A stretch of DNA of 64,000 nt from Vibrio metoecus (lineage in GTDB: Bacteria; Pseudomonadota; Gammaproteobacteria; Enterobacterales; Vibrionaceae). Of the stretch, positions 29,343 to 41,381 are shown piece after piece. Location: contig NZ_JJMN01000070.1 of NCBI RefSeq assembly GCF_000696385.1, forward strand, positions 235,018 to 299,017, in the 5' to 3' direction. Under the pieces are notes generated by a model that saw only the letters and a program-made list of their open reading frames with translations, had not been told where the DNA came from and made no database searches. The translations under genes were made by a program, and so were the position numbers. Each line of letters opens with the position of its first letter. Positions within the stretch are counted from its first letter, which is position 1.

Positions 29343-29351
29343 TCGAACATT

Positions 29352-30404
29352 ATGACTACATTAACTTTAGCCGAATTGGCTACTATCACCGGGGGGGAGT
29401 TACACGGTGATCCAACCGCACTGGTTAGTGCGGTTGCGCCTATGGATAAGGCACAGCTTGGGAATGTGACATTTCTGTCTAACCCTAAATACAGTAAGCA
29501 CTTAAGTGAGTGTAAAGCCACCGTCATCATGGTTAAAGCCAGTGAGCGTGAACTTTGCCCGGGCAATGCTTTAGTCGTTGCCGATCCTTATGTGGCTTTT
29601 GCTAAAGTGACTCAGGCGTTAGATTCTACCCCTGCACCTGCACATGGTATTGCTCCTAGTGCGGTGGTTGCTGAAGATGCGAAGTTAGGTAGTAACGTTT
29701 CGATTGGTGCCAATGCCGTGATTGAGTCAGGCGTACAGCTTGGTGATAACGTGGTGGTTGGCGCGGGTTGTTTTATTGGTAAGCAGGCGCGTTTGGGTGA
29801 TAACACCAAACTCTGGGCCAATGTCACCGTCTATCATAAGGTGGAAATTGGTTCAGACTGCTTAATTCAATCGGGTACTGTGATTGGCGCTGACGGTTTT
29901 GGTTACGCGAATGAACGTGGCGAATGGATCAAAATTCCTCAGTTGGGTTCCGTTCGTATTGGTGATCGTGTAGAAATCGGTGCTTGCACCACCATCGATC
30001 GCGGTGCGTTGGATGACACGGTGATTGAAGATAACGTGATTATCGATAACCAACTGCAAATCGCGCATAACGTGCACATCGGATATGGTAGTGCGCTTGC
30101 GGGTGGTACCATTATCGCCGGCAGCACACGTATCGGTAAGTACTGTATTATAGGTGGCGCTAGCGTGATTAACGGCCATATCGAGATTGCCGATGGTGTC
30201 ACCATCACCGGCATGGGAATGGTGATGCGCAGCATTGAGGAAAAGGGGATGTACTCTTCTGGTATTCCTCTGCAAACCAATAAAGAGTGGCGCAAAACCG
30301 CTGCCCGAGTACACCGCATTGAAGATATGCATAAGCGACTGAAAGCTCTAGAAAAACAGCTTGAGCAATCAGACACTGAGCAGCCTGATAATTCACAAGC
30401 GTAA
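29352..30404 (+). CDS. lpxD: UDP-3-O-acyl-glucosamine N-acyltransferase LpxD
   Basis: Third lipid A step: transfers a 3-hydroxyacyl chain from ACP to the amino group of UDP-3-O-acyl-GlcN. 350 residues. An N-terminal uridine-binding region ([15 protein letters not shown]) is followed by a left-handed beta-helix of hexapeptide repeats ([27 protein letters not shown]). The catalytic His is in [18 protein letters not shown]. The C-terminal helical tail begins near [18 protein letters not shown]. It is followed at 88 bases by fabZ. Confidence 0.95.
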   Translation: MTTLTLAELATITGGELHGDPTALVSAVAPMDKAQLGNVTFLSNPKYSKHLSECKATVIMVKASERELCPGNALVVADPYVAFAKVTQALDSTPAPAHGIAPSAVVAEDAKLGSNVSIGANAVIESGVQLGDNVVVGAGCFIGKQARLGDNTKLWANVTVYHKVEIGSDCLIQSGTVIGADGFGYANERGEWIKIPQLGSVRIGDRVEIGACTTIDRGALDDTVIEDNVIIDNQLQIAHNVHIGYGSALAGGTIIAGSTRIGKYCIIGGASVINGHIEIADGVTITGMGMVMRSIEEKGMYSSGIPLQTNKEWRKTAARVHRIEDMHKRLKALEKQLEQSDTEQPDNSQA

Positions 30405-30491
30405 TTGGCTGACACCAAAGGCTCGCATCTTGCGAGTCTTTTCGCTGTTGGGTATCCCCTTATTTATTTTTACACAAACAGGATGATGACT

Positions 30492-30944
30492 TTGACTACT
30501 GACAAGAAAACGATGAACATCACTGAAATTCAATCGCTTCTTCCGCACCGCTATCCATTTTTGCTGATCGATCGCGTGACCGATTATGAAGAAGGCAAGT
30601 ACCTGATTGGTTTGAAAAATGTTTCAGTGAACGAGCCTCAGTTTACCGGTCATTTTCCACAACTGCCGGTTTTCCCCGGCGTACTGATTTTAGAAGCCAT
30701 GGCGCAAGCTACTGGCTTGTTGGCGTTTAAAACCTTTGGTGCGCCAAAAGAAAATGAACTGTACTACTTCGCAAGCATTGATGAAGCGAAGTTCCGTAAG
30801 CCAGTTACCCCAGGCGATCAACTGATGATTGAAGTTGAATTTCTAAAAGAGCGCCGCGGTATTGCACTGTTTAACGGTGTTGCCAGAGTCGATGGTGATG
30901 TCGTTTGCTCTGCTCAACTTAAATGCGCACGTCGAGAGTTTTAA
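30492..30944 (+). CDS. fabZ: 3-hydroxyacyl-[ACP] dehydratase FabZ
   Basis: A hot-dog-fold dehydratase of fatty-acid elongation; it competes with LpxA/LpxD for 3-hydroxyacyl-ACP and so balances phospholipid and lipid A. The catalytic His is in [13 protein letters not shown] and the Glu in [14 protein letters not shown] chose the TTG at 30492 (150 residues, TTDKKTMNI...) because AGGA at 30480-30483 is eight bases away. The ATGs at 30483 and 30486 overlap that site. Longer frames upstream have no similarity. Its TAA is one base from the lpxA ATG. Confidence 0.93.
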   Translation: MTTDKKTMNITEIQSLLPHRYPFLLIDRVTDYEEGKYLIGLKNVSVNEPQFTGHFPQLPVFPGVLILEAMAQATGLLAFKTFGAPKENELYYFASIDEAKFRKPVTPGDQLMIEVEFLKERRGIALFNGVARVDGDVVCSAQLKCARREF

Positions 30945-30945
30945 G

Positions 30946-31734
30946 ATGATTCACGAAACTGCACAAATTCACCCAACTTCTGTAGTGGAAGACGGTGCCA
31001 TTATTGGCGCTAACGTAAAAATTGGCCCTTTTTGTTATGTGGACGGCAAGGTGGAGATCGGTGAAGGCACCGAGCTTATGTCTCATGTTGTGGTCAAAGG
31101 TCCAACGAAAATCGGTTGTTTCAACCGTATTTTCCAGTTCGCTTCGATTGGTGAAGCGTGTCAGGACCTGAAATACGCAGGTGAAGATACTCAACTCATC
31201 ATTGGCGATCGCAATACCATTCGTGAAAGCGTGACGATGCACCGTGGTACGGTACAAGACAAAGGCATCACTATCGTGGGTAGCGACAACCTATTTATGA
31301 TCAATGCTCACGTTGCACATGACTGTGTGATTGGCGATCGCTGTATTTTTGCCAATAACGCCACGTTGGCGGGCCACGTCAAAGTGGGCAACCAAGCGAT
31401 TGTCGGCGGCATGTCTGCTATCCATCAGTTCTGCCATATTGGTGACCATTGTATGCTAGGCGGCGGTTCCATCGTGGTACAAGATGTGCCACCGTATGTC
31501 ATGGCGCAAGGTAACCACTGTGCACCTTTCGGTATTAACGTGGAAGGCTTAAAGCGTCGTGGCTTTGAAAAGGCCGAAATCCATGCGATTCGCCGTGCGT
31601 ACAAATCGCTGTACCGCAATGGCTTGACGCTAGAAGCCGCAAAAGCCGAAATTGCTCAAGAAGCAGAACAGTTCCCAAGTGTGAAAGTGTTCCTCGATTT
31701 TCTTGAGAAATCCGAGCGCGGCATCATCCGCTGA
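30946..31734 (+). CDS. lpxA: UDP-N-acetylglucosamine O-acyltransferase LpxA
   Basis: First lipid A step: adds 3-hydroxyacyl to the 3-OH of UDP-GlcNAc. 262 residues: a beta-helix of hexapeptides ([21 protein letters not shown]) and a helical C-terminus. The catalytic His is in [35 protein letters not shown] is also characteristic. ATG at 30946 follows the fabZ stop by one base, so the start is firm. Confidence 0.96.
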   Translation: MIHETAQIHPTSVVEDGAIIGANVKIGPFCYVDGKVEIGEGTELMSHVVVKGPTKIGCFNRIFQFASIGEACQDLKYAGEDTQLIIGDRNTIRESVTMHRGTVQDKGITIVGSDNLFMINAHVAHDCVIGDRCIFANNATLAGHVKVGNQAIVGGMSAIHQFCHIGDHCMLGGGSIVVQDVPPYVMAQGNHCAPFGINVEGLKRRGFEKAEIHAIRRAYKSLYRNGLTLEAAKAEIAQEAEQFPSVKVFLDFLEKSERGIIR

Positions 31735-31784
31735 TCGGTTGATGCTCATTCACTTACTCAGTGCAGTGAATTGACGGATAAATT

Positions 31785-31820
31785 GAAAGATCGCTGCGAC
31801 TCTCAGCGATCTTTTGCATT
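31785..31820 (+). terminator. Terminator-like hairpin between lpxA and lpxB
   Basis: AAAGATCGCTG, loop CGACTCT, CAGCGATCTTTT, then GCATTTTTA. The T tract is interrupted, so termination may be partial. lpxB starts 60 bases later. Confidence 0.6.
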
Positions 31821-31879
31821 TTTAGCCTCTGCTGACTTGCAGTCCAGAGAAGAGTCTCTTTCAACGGTGGAGAAATAGG

Positions 31880-33019
31880 GTGAACAGACCATTACGGATT
31901 GGCATCGTGGTAGGCGAACTTTCAGGTGATACCTTAGGTGAAGGTTTCATTAAGGCGGTGCGTACACGTTACCCCGATGCGGAATTTGTCGGTATCGGTG
32001 GACCGAAGATGATCGAGCTTGGCTGTGAGTCTCTGTTTGATATGGAAGAGCTTGCCGTCATGGGGCTGGTCGAAGTGCTTGGGCGTTTACCGCGTTTGTT
32101 GAAAGTGAAAGCCGAACTGGTCAAATATTTCACAGCCAATCCGCCAGATGTATTTGTTGGCATTGATGCCCCTGATTTTAACTTGCGCCTTGAACTGAGC
32201 CTTAAACAAGCTGGGATCAAAACCGTACATTATGTCAGCCCATCGGTCTGGGCATGGCGACAAAATCGTATTCATGGCATCGCCGCTGCCACCCATCTGG
32301 TACTGGCTTTTCTGCCGTTTGAGAAAGCGTTTTACGACAAATTCAATGTACCTTGTGAGTTTATCGGTCACACCTTAGCGGACTCCATTCCATTAGAGTC
32401 CGATAAGTTAGCCGCTCGCCAACTGCTTGGTCTGGATGAGCAGCGCCACTGGTTAGCCGTTTTGCCAGGCAGTCGTGGTGGTGAGATGAAAATGCTCGCC
32501 GAACCGTTTATTAAAACTTGCCAACAGTTGCAGACTCGCTATCCAGAATTGGGCTTTGTTGTCGCGTTAGTGAATGCTAAACGCCGCGCACAATTTGAAG
32601 AAGCATGGAAACGAGTTGCTCCAGAACTTAACTTTGTGTTGGTGGATGATACCGCGCGCAATGTGATTACGGCATCCGATGCCGTCATGTTGGCTTCCGG
32701 AACCGTAGCGCTGGAATGCATGTTAATTAAGCGTCCTATGGTGGTGGGCTACCGCGTGAATGTGTTTACGGCATTTTTGGCTAAACACTTGCTGAAAACG
32801 CCTTATGTTTCTTTGCCGAATATTCTGGCAGGTGAAGAGTTGGTGAAAGAGCTGCTGCAAGATAATTGCACGGTCGATAATCTTTGCCATGAAGTGAGCC
32901 GTTTGCTCGACAGTGATAACCAAGCGTTGATGAGTAAATTTACTGAAATGCATCAATGGATCCGTAAAGATGCGGATCAGCAAGCGGCGCAAGCTGTACT
33001 GCATTTGATTAAGAAATAA
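31880..33019 (+). CDS. lpxB: Lipid A disaccharide synthase LpxB
   Basis: A 379-residue GT19 glycosyltransferase joining UDP-2,3-diacyl-GlcN to lipid X at the membrane face. Family motifs are [47 protein letters not shown] and LPGSRGGEM, plus [20 protein letters not shown]. The start is a GTG at 31880 with GGAG nine bases upstream. It precedes rnhB by 24 bases. Confidence 0.95.
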   Translation: MNRPLRIGIVVGELSGDTLGEGFIKAVRTRYPDAEFVGIGGPKMIELGCESLFDMEELAVMGLVEVLGRLPRLLKVKAELVKYFTANPPDVFVGIDAPDFNLRLELSLKQAGIKTVHYVSPSVWAWRQNRIHGIAAATHLVLAFLPFEKAFYDKFNVPCEFIGHTLADSIPLESDKLAARQLLGLDEQRHWLAVLPGSRGGEMKMLAEPFIKTCQQLQTRYPELGFVVALVNAKRRAQFEEAWKRVAPELNFVLVDDTARNVITASDAVMLASGTVALECMLIKRPMVVGYRVNVFTAFLAKHLLKTPYVSLPNILAGEELVKELLQDNCTVDNLCHEVSRLLDSDNQALMSKFTEMHQWIRKDADQQAAQAVLHLIKK

Positions 33020-33043
33020 AATTAATAAGATTGAGAACATACC

Positions 33044-33664
33044 ATGGCGAAGAAACCAAGCATTGAGCTGCCTCCCTTTGAGATTCCTGCAGGTTATGCC
33101 TTGATTGCTGGAGTGGATGAAGTCGGGCGCGGTCCATTGGTGGGGGATGTCGTCACGGCGGCGGTGATCCTTGACCCTAATCGGCCGATTATGGGCTTGA
33201 ATGATTCCAAAAAGCTCAGTGAGAAAAAACGCTTAGCCCTGTTTCCTGAGATTCAGGAAAAAGCCTTAGCTTGGGCGGTGGGGCGCTGTTCACCACAAGA
33301 AATTGATGAGCTGAACATCTTCCAAGCCACCATGGTCGCCATGCAGCGCGCGGTGGCCGGATTGGCGGTTCAACCCGATTTGGTGTTGGTGGATGGGAAT
33401 AAAGTGCCTCAACTGCCGATGGAAGCACAAGCCGTGGTTAAAGGCGATCTGCGTGTCGCGCAAATCAGTGCCGCTTCGATTATTGCCAAAGTGATCCGCG
33501 ACCAAGAGATGGAAGTGCTGGATAAGCAATATCCTCAGTTTGGATTCGCCAAGCACAAAGGCTACCCAACCGCCGCGCATTTTGCTGCCATTGAGCAGCA
33601 TGGGGTGATTGAGCAGCACCGTAAAAGTTTTGGCCCAGTAAAACGTGCTCTTGGTATAGAATAG
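33044..33664 (+). CDS. rnhB: Ribonuclease HII
   Basis: A 206-residue cytosolic nuclease removing RNA from RNA-DNA hybrids and starting ribonucleotide excision repair. Catalytic acids are in [19 protein letters not shown] (Asp-Glu), [12 protein letters not shown] (Asp) and the [14 protein letters not shown] segment (Asp). The [13 protein letters not shown] motif is also family-specific. It lies between lpxB and dnaE, as in E. coli. Confidence 0.95.
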   Translation: MAKKPSIELPPFEIPAGYALIAGVDEVGRGPLVGDVVTAAVILDPNRPIMGLNDSKKLSEKKRLALFPEIQEKALAWAVGRCSPQEIDELNIFQATMVAMQRAVAGLAVQPDLVLVDGNKVPQLPMEAQAVVKGDLRVAQISAASIIAKVIRDQEMEVLDKQYPQFGFAKHKGYPTAAHFAAIEQHGVIEQHRKSFGPVKRALGIE

Positions 33665-33702
33665 AGCGCAATTGCGTTTCCTAAGATTTGGATACTCCTT
33701 GC

Positions 33703-36700
33703 ATGTCAGACCCAAAGTTCATCCACTTACGTATACACAGTGATTTCTCTATGGTGGATGGTTTGTCCAAAGTCCCGCCATTGGTGAAAAAAGTGGCGGC
33801 AATGGGCATGCCCGCAATGGCCTTGACCGATTTCACCAACCTGTGTGGCTTGGTGAAGTTTTACAGCACCGCGCATAACTGCGGGGTTAAGCCGATCATT
33901 GGTGCCGACTTTACTTTGCAATCGGAAGAGTTCGGTGATGAGCTGACCAAACTGACCTTGCTTGCTAAAAACAATGTCGGTTACAAAAACCTCACCTTAT
34001 TGATTTCTAAAGCCTATTTGCGTGGCCATGTCCAGCATCAACCTGTGATTGATAAAGCGTGGTTGGTCGAGCATGCCGAAGGGCTGATTGTGCTCTCGGG
34101 AGGCAAAAGTGGCGAAGTGGGGCGCGCATTACTCAAAGGCAACCAACAACAAGTAGAAAGATGCATTGAGTTTTACCAAACTCACTTTGCCGATCATTTC
34201 TATCTAGAGCTTATTCGCACTGGTCGTGCCGATGAAGAGAGCTACTTACACTTTGCGCTGGATGTGGCAGAGCAGTACGATTTGCCCGTCGTGGCAACCA
34301 ACGAAGTGGTGTTCATCACTGAAGAGTCGTTTGAAGCCCATGAAATCCGAGTCGCGATTCACGATGGATATACGCTGGAAGATCCACGTCGCCCGAAAAA
34401 TTACAGCCCGAAGCAGTATCTGCGCAGCGAAGCGGAGATGTGTGAGCTGTTTGCGGACATTCCAGAAGCGTTAGCCAACAGTGTCGAGATTGCCAAACGT
34501 TGTAACGTGACCGTACGTTTGGGCGAATATTTCCTACCTAACTTCCCAACGGGCGGGATGGCGATTGAAGATTTCCTAGTGATGAAATCTCGCGAAGGGT
34601 TGGAAGAGCGACTCGAATTTCTTTTCCCAGATCCAGAAGTTCGTGCCAAGCGCCGCCCTGAATACGATGACCGGCTGCAAGTTGAGCTCGATGTGATTAA
34701 CCAGATGGGCTTTCCCGGATACTTCTTGATCGTGATGGAGTTTATCCAGTGGTCAAAAGATAACGATATTCCAGTAGGGCCGGGACGGGGCTCGGGTGCG
34801 GGTTCGTTAGTCGCGTACGCACTGAAAATCACCGACCTTGATCCGCTGGAATACGATCTGCTGTTCGAGCGTTTCTTGAACCCAGAGCGGGTCTCCATGC
34901 CCGACTTCGATGTCGATTTCTGTATGGATAAGCGTGACCAAGTGATTGATCACGTAGCGGAAATGTATGGTCGTGATGCGGTATCACAAATCATCACCTT
35001 CGGTACCATGGCCGCCAAAGCGGTGATTCGCGATGTGGGGCGTGTGCTTGGTCATCCGTTCGGTTTTGTTGATCGCATTTCCAAATTAGTGCCACCCGAT
35101 CCGGGCATGACGCTCGAGAAAGCCTTTATCGCCGAGCCTGCACTGCAAGAGCTGTATGACGCGGATGAAGAAGTCAAAGAGCTGATCGACAAGTGTCGAA
35201 TTCTGGAAGGTTGTACCCGTAACGCTGGTAAACACGCTGGGGGCGTGGTGATTTCGCCCACTGCCATCACTGACTTTGCGCCGATTTACTGTGATGCGGA
35301 AGGCAACTTCCCGGTTACTCAGTTCGATAAGAACGATGTGGAAACTGCCGGTCTGGTCAAATTTGACTTCTTGGGGCTGCGTACCCTTACCATTATTGAC
35401 TGGGCTTTGGGCTTAGTGAACCCGCGTTTGAAAAAGGCGGGCAAACCCCCCGTGCGGATTGAAGCGATCCCGCTCGACGATGCGCGCTCTTTCCGTAACC
35501 TACAAGATGCCAAAACCACCGCGGTATTCCAGCTTGAATCGCGCGGCATGAAAGAGCTGATTAAGCGACTACAACCTGACTGTTTTGAAGACATCATCGC
35601 TCTGGTGGCGCTGTTTCGTCCGGGGCCGTTGCAATCGGGCATGGTGGATAACTTTATCGACCGTAAGCATGGTCGTGAAGCCATCTCGTATCCTGATGAA
35701 AAATGGCAACATGAGTCACTCAAAGAGATCCTAGAACCGACCTACGGCATCATCCTCTATCAAGAACAGGTGATGCAGATCGCGCAGGTACTGTCGGGTT
35801 ACACCTTGGGTGGGGCAGACATGCTGCGCCGTGCAATGGGTAAAAAAAAGCCAGAAGAGATGGCTAAGCAGCGCGCCGTGTTCCAAGAAGGGGCGGAGAA
35901 AAATGGCGTCGATGGTGAGTTGGCGATGAAAATCTTCGATCTGGTGGAAAAATTCGCCGGATACGGATTTAACAAATCGCACTCTGCCGCTTATGCGCTG
36001 GTTTCCTACCAAACCTTATGGTTGAAAACCCACTATCCAGCCGAGTTTATGGCGGCGGTAATGACCGCAGACATGGACAACACGGAAAAAGTGGTTGGCC
36101 TAGTGGATGAGTGTAAAAACATGGGATTGACCGTGTTGCCACCGGACATTAACTCGGGTCTTTATCGCTTTAACGTCGATGACAACGGCGCGATTGTTTA
36201 TGGTATTGGCGCAATTAAAGGGGTGGGTGAAGGTCCGATTGAAGCGATTTTGGAAGCGCGCAACAAAGGGGGATATTTCAAAGATCTGTTTGATTTCTGT
36301 GCGCGGATTGATCTGAAAAAGGTCAACAAACGGGTAATTGAAAAACTGATCTTGGCTGGCGCGCTGGATAGATTAGGACCACATCGCGCAGCCATGATGG
36401 CCTCAGTGGATGATGCGGTGCGTGCAGCAAGCCAACATCACCAAGCGGAAGCGTTTGGACAAGCGGATATGTTCGGTGTGCTCACGGATGCGCCAGAAGA
36501 AGTCGAGCAGAAATACACGCAAGTGCCAGAATGGCCAGAAAAAGTGCGTTTGGAAGGGGAGCGCGAGACGCTTGGGCTCTATCTCACCGGCCATCCGGTG
36601 GATGAATACCTGAAAGAGCTCACCAAATACACCAGTTGCCGTTTGAATGAAGCCGCGCCAACCCGGCGTGATCAATCCTTAACCGTTGCCGGATTGGTGA

Positions 36701-37182
36701 TTGCAGCGCGGGTGATGACCACCAAACGTGGCACGCGAATTGGTTTAATGACTTTAGATGACCGCTCGGGCCGTATGGAAGTGATGCTTTACTCGGAAGC
36801 ACTCGATCGGTATGCAGAATGGTTAGAAAAAGATAAAATTCTGGTGGTTTCCGGACAGGTCAGCTTTGATGACTTCAATGGCGGACTTAAAATGTCGGCG
36901 CGCGAGGTCATGGACTTGGGCAGCGCGCGTGAAAAATTTGCCCGCGGTTTATCGATCTCGATTTTACAGTCGCAGATTGATCAACAATTTTTTGAGCGTT
37001 TTAGTCACATACTGGAACCTCACCGCGCAGGAACCGTACCTGTCAATGTATACTACCAGCGCCCTGATGCGCGAGCGCGCCTGACGTTAGGCACAGAGTG
37101 GCGAGTCACGCCAAGCGATACATTGTTAGACGAATTAAAGCAGCTACTTGGTAATGATCAGGTAGAACTCGAATTTAACTAA
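33703..37182 (+). CDS. dnaE: DNA polymerase III alpha subunit
   Basis: The 1159-residue replicative polymerase catalytic subunit. The N-terminal PHP domain starts [16 protein letters not shown]. The palm holds the catalytic acids in [16 protein letters not shown] (near residue 400) and the [16 protein letters not shown] motif just before it. The fingers/beta-binding parts include [20 protein letters not shown]. The C-terminal OB fold ([20 protein letters not shown]) and tau-binding tail follow. ATG at 33703 is preferred over the TTG at 33688. The proofreading subunit dnaQ is at 45.1 kb. Confidence 0.97.
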   Translation: MSDPKFIHLRIHSDFSMVDGLSKVPPLVKKVAAMGMPAMALTDFTNLCGLVKFYSTAHNCGVKPIIGADFTLQSEEFGDELTKLTLLAKNNVGYKNLTLLISKAYLRGHVQHQPVIDKAWLVEHAEGLIVLSGGKSGEVGRALLKGNQQQVERCIEFYQTHFADHFYLELIRTGRADEESYLHFALDVAEQYDLPVVATNEVVFITEESFEAHEIRVAIHDGYTLEDPRRPKNYSPKQYLRSEAEMCELFADIPEALANSVEIAKRCNVTVRLGEYFLPNFPTGGMAIEDFLVMKSREGLEERLEFLFPDPEVRAKRRPEYDDRLQVELDVINQMGFPGYFLIVMEFIQWSKDNDIPVGPGRGSGAGSLVAYALKITDLDPLEYDLLFERFLNPERVSMPDFDVDFCMDKRDQVIDHVAEMYGRDAVSQIITFGTMAAKAVIRDVGRVLGHPFGFVDRISKLVPPDPGMTLEKAFIAEPALQELYDADEEVKELIDKCRILEGCTRNAGKHAGGVVISPTAITDFAPIYCDAEGNFPVTQFDKNDVETAGLVKFDFLGLRTLTIIDWALGLVNPRLKKAGKPPVRIEAIPLDDARSFRNLQDAKTTAVFQLESRGMKELIKRLQPDCFEDIIALVALFRPGPLQSGMVDNFIDRKHGREAISYPDEKWQHESLKEILEPTYGIILYQEQVMQIAQVLSGYTLGGADMLRRAMGKKKPEEMAKQRAVFQEGAEKNGVDGELAMKIFDLVEKFAGYGFNKSHSAAYALVSYQTLWLKTHYPAEFMAAVMTADMDNTEKVVGLVDECKNMGLTVLPPDINSGLYRFNVDDNGAIVYGIGAIKGVGEGPIEAILEARNKGGYFKDLFDFCARIDLKKVNKRVIEKLILAGALDRLGPHRAAMMASVDDAVRAASQHHQAEAFGQADMFGVLTDAPEEVEQKYTQVPEWPEKVRLEGERETLGLYLTGHPVDEYLKELTKYTSCRLNEAAPTRRDQSLTVAGLVIAARVMTTKRGTRIGLMTLDDRSGRMEVMLYSEALDRYAEWLEKDKILVVSGQVSFDDFNGGLKMSAREVMDLGSAREKFARGLSISILQSQIDQQFFERFSHILEPHRAGTVPVNVYYQRPDARARLTLGTEWRVTPSDTLLDELKQLLGNDQVELEFN

Positions 37183-37236
37183 AATTCAGCCAGTGCGCAC
37201 TGAGGGTGGCATGGCTGAGTCACAAAGGATCGATAG

Positions 37237-38196
37237 ATGAGCCTCAATTTTCTTGATTTTGAAAAACCGATTGTCGAACTGGAAACGAAAATTCAGGCGC
37301 TGCGTGATATGTCTCGTCACAGCACAAGCGCATCCGTAGATCTGGATAAAGAGCTAGAACAGCTTGAGAAGAAAAGCCTTGAGCTGAAAAAGAAAATTTT
37401 CAGTGACTTAGGTGCGTGGCAAGTGGCGCAATTGGCGCGTCATCCGCAGCGTCCTTACACGCTGGATTACCTCAATCACATCTTTACTGAGTTTGATGAA
37501 CTGGCTGGTGATCGTGCCTACGCTGACGACAAAGCGATTGTGGGCGGTATTGCACGTCTTGATGGCCGTGCGGTCATGGTGATTGGTCACCAGAAGGGGC
37601 GTGAAACCCGTGAAAAAGTAAAACGTAACTTCGGGATGCCAAAGCCTGAAGGCTACCGTAAAGCGCTGCGCTTGATGGAAATGGCCGAGCGTTTCAACAT
37701 GCCGATCATTACTTTTATTGATACAGCGGGTGCATACCCTGGTGTGGGTGCGGAAGAGCGTGGTCAGTCGGAAGCGATCGCTAAAAACCTTAAAGTGATG
37801 TCAGGCTTGAAAGTCCCCGTGATTTGTAACGTGGTAGGCGAAGGCGGTTCTGGCGGTGCGTTAGCGATTGGGGTGGGTGACTACGTGAACATGTTGCAAT
37901 TTTCTACCTACTCAGTGATTTCACCAGAAGGTTGCGCATCTATCCTATGGCGTGATTCTGATAAAGCACCTCAAGCGGCAGAAGCGATGGGTTTGATTGC
38001 TCCACGTTTGAAAGAGCTGGAATTGATCGATGAAATCATCGAAGAACCACTCGGTGGCGCGCATCGAGACCATAAACAAACTGCGCAAAATGTAAAAGCA
38101 ACATTGCTACGTCAGCTGGCGGATCTCGATGCACTGGATCACGAAAACTTGCTAGAGCGCCGTTATCAACGTTTGATGAACTACGGTTACTGTTGA
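37237..38196 (+). CDS. accA: Acetyl-CoA carboxylase carboxyltransferase subunit alpha
   Basis: A 319-residue subunit which, with AccD, transfers CO2 from biotin-BCCP to acetyl-CoA, the committed fatty-acid step. It starts [19 protein letters not shown]. The crotonase-like core shows [49 protein letters not shown] and [23 protein letters not shown] and [12 protein letters not shown] are also conserved. It follows dnaE by 54 bases. Confidence 0.96.
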   Translation: MSLNFLDFEKPIVELETKIQALRDMSRHSTSASVDLDKELEQLEKKSLELKKKIFSDLGAWQVAQLARHPQRPYTLDYLNHIFTEFDELAGDRAYADDKAIVGGIARLDGRAVMVIGHQKGRETREKVKRNFGMPKPEGYRKALRLMEMAERFNMPIITFIDTAGAYPGVGAEERGQSEAIAKNLKVMSGLKVPVICNVVGEGGSGGALAIGVGDYVNMLQFSTYSVISPEGCASILWRDSDKAPQAAEAMGLIAPRLKELELIDEIIEEPLGGAHRDHKQTAQNVKATLLRQLADLDALDHENLLERRYQRLMNYGYC

Positions 38197-38235
38197 TTAT
38201 TTCATCGCGCAGTGGCGGTGGAATATCCACATATA

Positions 38236-38270
38236 GAAAGGGTTGGCTTAGGTCAGCCCTTTGGCTTTTC
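38236..38270 (+). terminator. Weak terminator-like hairpin after accA
   Basis: AAAGGGTTGG, loop CTTAGG, TCAGCCCTTT with wobble pairs, then GGCTTTTC. The T tract is short. Confidence 0.45.
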
Positions 38271-38319
38271 TGGGCTCAAGGGGTAAACTTGAGTCACTTT
38301 TCTTTACTCTCTGTGGTCT

Positions 38320-39642
38320 ATGGACGATCTCTATCTCCACTTTGTGCAGCAATTAGCTCGCCACCCTTTTCGCAAACTTCTTCTCGCACTGAGCGGCGGT
38401 GTTGATTCGCGTGTGCTGCTTGCCCTTTTGGCCCGTGGACGCGATGAGTTTGGCTGGGATGTGGCCGCGGTTCATGTTCATCATGGGTTGAGCCCGAATG
38501 CCGATCAGTGGGCGCAGCATTGCCAACTCTGTTGCCGTGAAGTCGGAATGGCATGTCAAATCGAATATGTGCAGCTGGATTTAGCAAGTGGTGAAAGCAT
38601 TGAAAAAATGGCGCGTGAAGCGCGTTATCAAGCACTATCTCAGCATGTGGGTTCAGACACTCTTCTATTGCTTGGCCAGCATGCGGATGATCAACTCGAA
38701 ACCTTTTTGCTCGCGTTAAAGCGCGGCAGTGGCCCGAAAGGGCTGGCCGCAATGGCAGCGTATTCTCCTTTTGCTGAGGGGCATTTACTTCGTCCTCTGT
38801 TAACCGTTTCGCGTCAACACATTGAAGCCTATGCCAAGCAGCACAAACTCACTTGGGTAACGGATGAAAGTAATGCCGATACCCGCTATGAGCGCAATTT
38901 TCTGCGTCATCAGGTGACCCCTGTGCTTGCCGAGCGCTGGCCGAGTATTCACCAAGCGGTGCAGCGTAGTGCTGAGCTGTGTGCAGAACAAGAAGCACTG
39001 CTGCAAGAACTTTTGGCGGAAGCGTTAAAAAGAGCGATTAGTGCTGAGGGAGGATTAGTGATCTCCGCTCTTGTTGAGAGTAGTGATGTGATGCGGCGGC
39101 AGCTTATCCGAGCTTGGTTTGCGCATCACCGACTACCGATGCCGAGTCGTCAGCACACGGAACGTATTTGGTGTGAAGTGGCGCTGGCGAGTGAGGATGC
39201 TAATCCAAAAATAAAGCTCAATAGCATTGAGGTTCGCCGTTTCCAACAGTGTTTATATCTCGTACTGCCAGAAATTGATCTCTCAGGTTGGCGCAGTACG
39301 TTAGTGCCTGAGCAACTTTTGCTCTTGCCGCAAGGTTTAGGCCATCTTCAGTTAAGCATTAAGGCGAGTGGAAATATCAAGTGGCCCGATGACCCCAGCC
39401 AATTATGGATTAGTTTTGATCCGCAAGGGCTAGAAGCTTGTCCGGTAGGACGTAGCGGTTCGCGTAAGTTAAAGAAACTGTTTCAAGAATATGGTGTGCC
39501 GAGTTGGCTGCGGCGACAAATCCCCATCCTCATGTACCAAGATCGAGTGGTCTGTGTCGCGGATTTATTCGTAGATCGTGATTGGAGTGGGCAAGATTGT
39601 GAGTTGGTTTGGTTCAAATCTTCCGATTCTGTGCCAAAATAA
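38320..39642 (+). CDS. tilS: tRNA(Ile)-lysidine synthetase TilS
   Basis: A 440-residue essential enzyme that attaches lysine to C34 of tRNA-Ile(CAU), switching it to AUA decoding. The PP-loop [17 protein letters not shown] (residues about 19-35) binds [20 protein letters not shown] and [20 protein letters not shown] are typical, followed by the C-terminal substrate domains with [21 protein letters not shown]. The start [13 protein letters not shown] is plausible, but the ribosome site is weak. Confidence 0.94.
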   Translation: MDDLYLHFVQQLARHPFRKLLLALSGGVDSRVLLALLARGRDEFGWDVAAVHVHHGLSPNADQWAQHCQLCCREVGMACQIEYVQLDLASGESIEKMAREARYQALSQHVGSDTLLLLGQHADDQLETFLLALKRGSGPKGLAAMAAYSPFAEGHLLRPLLTVSRQHIEAYAKQHKLTWVTDESNADTRYERNFLRHQVTPVLAERWPSIHQAVQRSAELCAEQEALLQELLAEALKRAISAEGGLVISALVESSDVMRRQLIRAWFAHHRLPMPSRQHTERIWCEVALASEDANPKIKLNSIEVRRFQQCLYLVLPEIDLSGWRSTLVPEQLLLLPQGLGHLQLSIKASGNIKWPDDPSQLWISFDPQGLEACPVGRSGSRKLKKLFQEYGVPSWLRRQIPILMYQDRVVCVADLFVDRDWSGQDCELVWFKSSDSVPK

Positions 39643-39677
39643 ATTCATAACTACCGATAATCTATAGGGATAATGAG

Positions 39678-40001
39678 ATGGGGAAATCAATCAACAAAAT
39701 GACAATGGCACTCGTTCTCGGTGGAAGCTTATTGTCAGGCTCCGTGTTGGCAGGAGATGTGGCCGCAGGGCAAGCTAAGGCTGCGATTTGTGCCGCTTGC
39801 CATGGTATGGATGGAATAGCGGTGATTCCGGGTTATCCAAATTTGAAAGGCCAGAATGAGCAATACATTACCACCTCGATCAAAGCGTATAAAAACAAAG
39901 AGCGTAATGGTGGCCTCGCCGTTGTTATGCAAGCGCAAGCCATGCTGTTGAGTGACGATGATATTGCCAACTTAGCGGCCTATTATTCTAGCCTGAAGTA
40001 A
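39678..40001 (+). CDS. Small periplasmic c-type cytochrome (class I)
   Basis: A 107-residue exported monohaem cytochrome. The signal peptide ([20 protein letters not shown]) is cleaved near VLA-GDVAAG. The haem motif is CAACH (residues about 38-42), and a late Met ([14 protein letters not shown]) is a candidate axial ligand. The C-terminal [16 protein letters not shown] is typical of cytochrome c553/c4-like domains. The electron partner is unknown. It lies between tilS and glnB and has its own terminator. Confidence 0.88.
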   Translation: MGKSINKMTMALVLGGSLLSGSVLAGDVAAGQAKAAICAACHGMDGIAVIPGYPNLKGQNEQYITTSIKAYKNKERNGGLAVVMQAQAMLLSDDDIANLAAYYSSLK

Positions 40002-40019
40002 GTACGAGTTTTGTTGAAT

Positions 40020-40045
40020 GCCCAGGCTTTGCTTGGGCTTTTTAT
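40020..40045 (+). terminator. Intrinsic terminator after the cytochrome c gene
   Basis: GCCCAGGC, TTT, GCTTGGGC, then TTTTTA. Confidence 0.8.
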
Positions 40046-40095
40046 TGATTGTTATCGGTTGCTGGCAGATAATGCCGTCACTGACCGTCGTTTAA

Positions 40096-40443
<348 letters not shown>

Positions 40444-40471
40444 GCATTGATCACCATTTTGATCGTATTAA

Positions 40472-40503
40472 CAATAAGGAGCTGAGGCTCCTTATTTTGT
40501 TTT
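40472..40503 (+). terminator. Intrinsic terminator after glnB
   Basis: AATAAGGAGC, TGAG, GCTCCTTATTTTG. Its distal end abuts the ribosome site of yafD. Confidence 0.8.
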
Positions 40504-40515
40504 GAGGAGGCGTTG

Positions 40516-41361
40516 ATGAAAAAACGTTACTGGGCGATACCGCTATTGTTTGTGGCGTTAGCTATAACGGCATTTTTCTCCATTTTTACCATACCCAGTC
40601 AGCCTGAGCTGATCACCATTGGTCACAATCAGCAAGGAGAACCTCTGCTGTGTTACCAAAATCCGCATGCACCAGTTTTAGATAAATCACGACAAATCAA
40701 CCTATTGGTGTGGAATCTCTACAAACAGAATCGTCCCACTTGGCAAACCGAGCTCTCTTTGCTCAGCGCATCTCAACAATTATTGCTGTTACAAGAAGCG
40801 AATATGAATAAGGGGTTGAAACAGTGGATTAACGAGGATGGCTGGGATGGTACTCAAACACGCGCGTTTGAAGCTTTCGGGGAGGCGGCTGGAGTCATCA
40901 ATCTTGCGAAAGTGATGCCGATGATGGCGTGCGCTTACACACAAGTCGAACCTTGGTTACGGTTGCCGAAATCAGGTATTTATGCTCGTTACCGACTAAG
41001 TAATCAGCAAGAGTTGGCGGTGGTGAATTTGCATGCTGTCAACTTTACCTATGGCACACAAGAGTATCAACAACAGCTGACGGCGCTATTTGAAGAGTTA
41101 CGTTCGTTTTCAGGTCCTGTCATTGTGGCGGGGGATTTTAACAGCTGGAGCGAGGCTAGAATGGCGTTAGTGAGTGCTAACTTGGCGTCAATCGGCTTAC
41201 AAGAAGTCGCTTTTGACCCCGACCACCGTACCACGTTTATTACTGGCTTGCCGTTGGATCATGTGTTTTATCGTGGCCTTGTTTTGAAAAAAGCAGAAGC
41301 GCCCAAATCGGACGCTTCTGACCATAATCCATTGTTGGTGAGCTTTCAGTTAATCGACTAA
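40516..41361 (+). CDS. yafD: YafD, endonuclease/exonuclease/phosphatase-family protein
   Basis: A 281-residue protein of the UPF0294/YafD branch of the EEP (DNase I-like) superfamily. An N-terminal membrane anchor ([20 protein letters not shown]) is followed by the EEP core: [19 protein letters not shown] (metal Glu), [25 protein letters not shown] and LDHVFYRG, and [10 protein letters not shown] (catalytic His). The substrate is unknown. ATG at 40516 follows GAGG; a TTG directly upstream would add one residue. yafD, mltD, gloB, yafS, rnhA and dnaQ also cluster in E. coli. Confidence 0.88.
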   Translation: MKKRYWAIPLLFVALAITAFFSIFTIPSQPELITIGHNQQGEPLLCYQNPHAPVLDKSRQINLLVWNLYKQNRPTWQTELSLLSASQQLLLLQEANMNKGLKQWINEDGWDGTQTRAFEAFGEAAGVINLAKVMPMMACAYTQVEPWLRLPKSGIYARYRLSNQQELAVVNLHAVNFTYGTQEYQQQLTALFEELRSFSGPVIVAGDFNSWSEARMALVSANLASIGLQEVAFDPDHRTTFITGLPLDHVFYRGLVLKKAEAPKSDASDHNPLLVSFQLID

Positions 41362-41381
41362 GATCAGCGCTCCGGCACGGG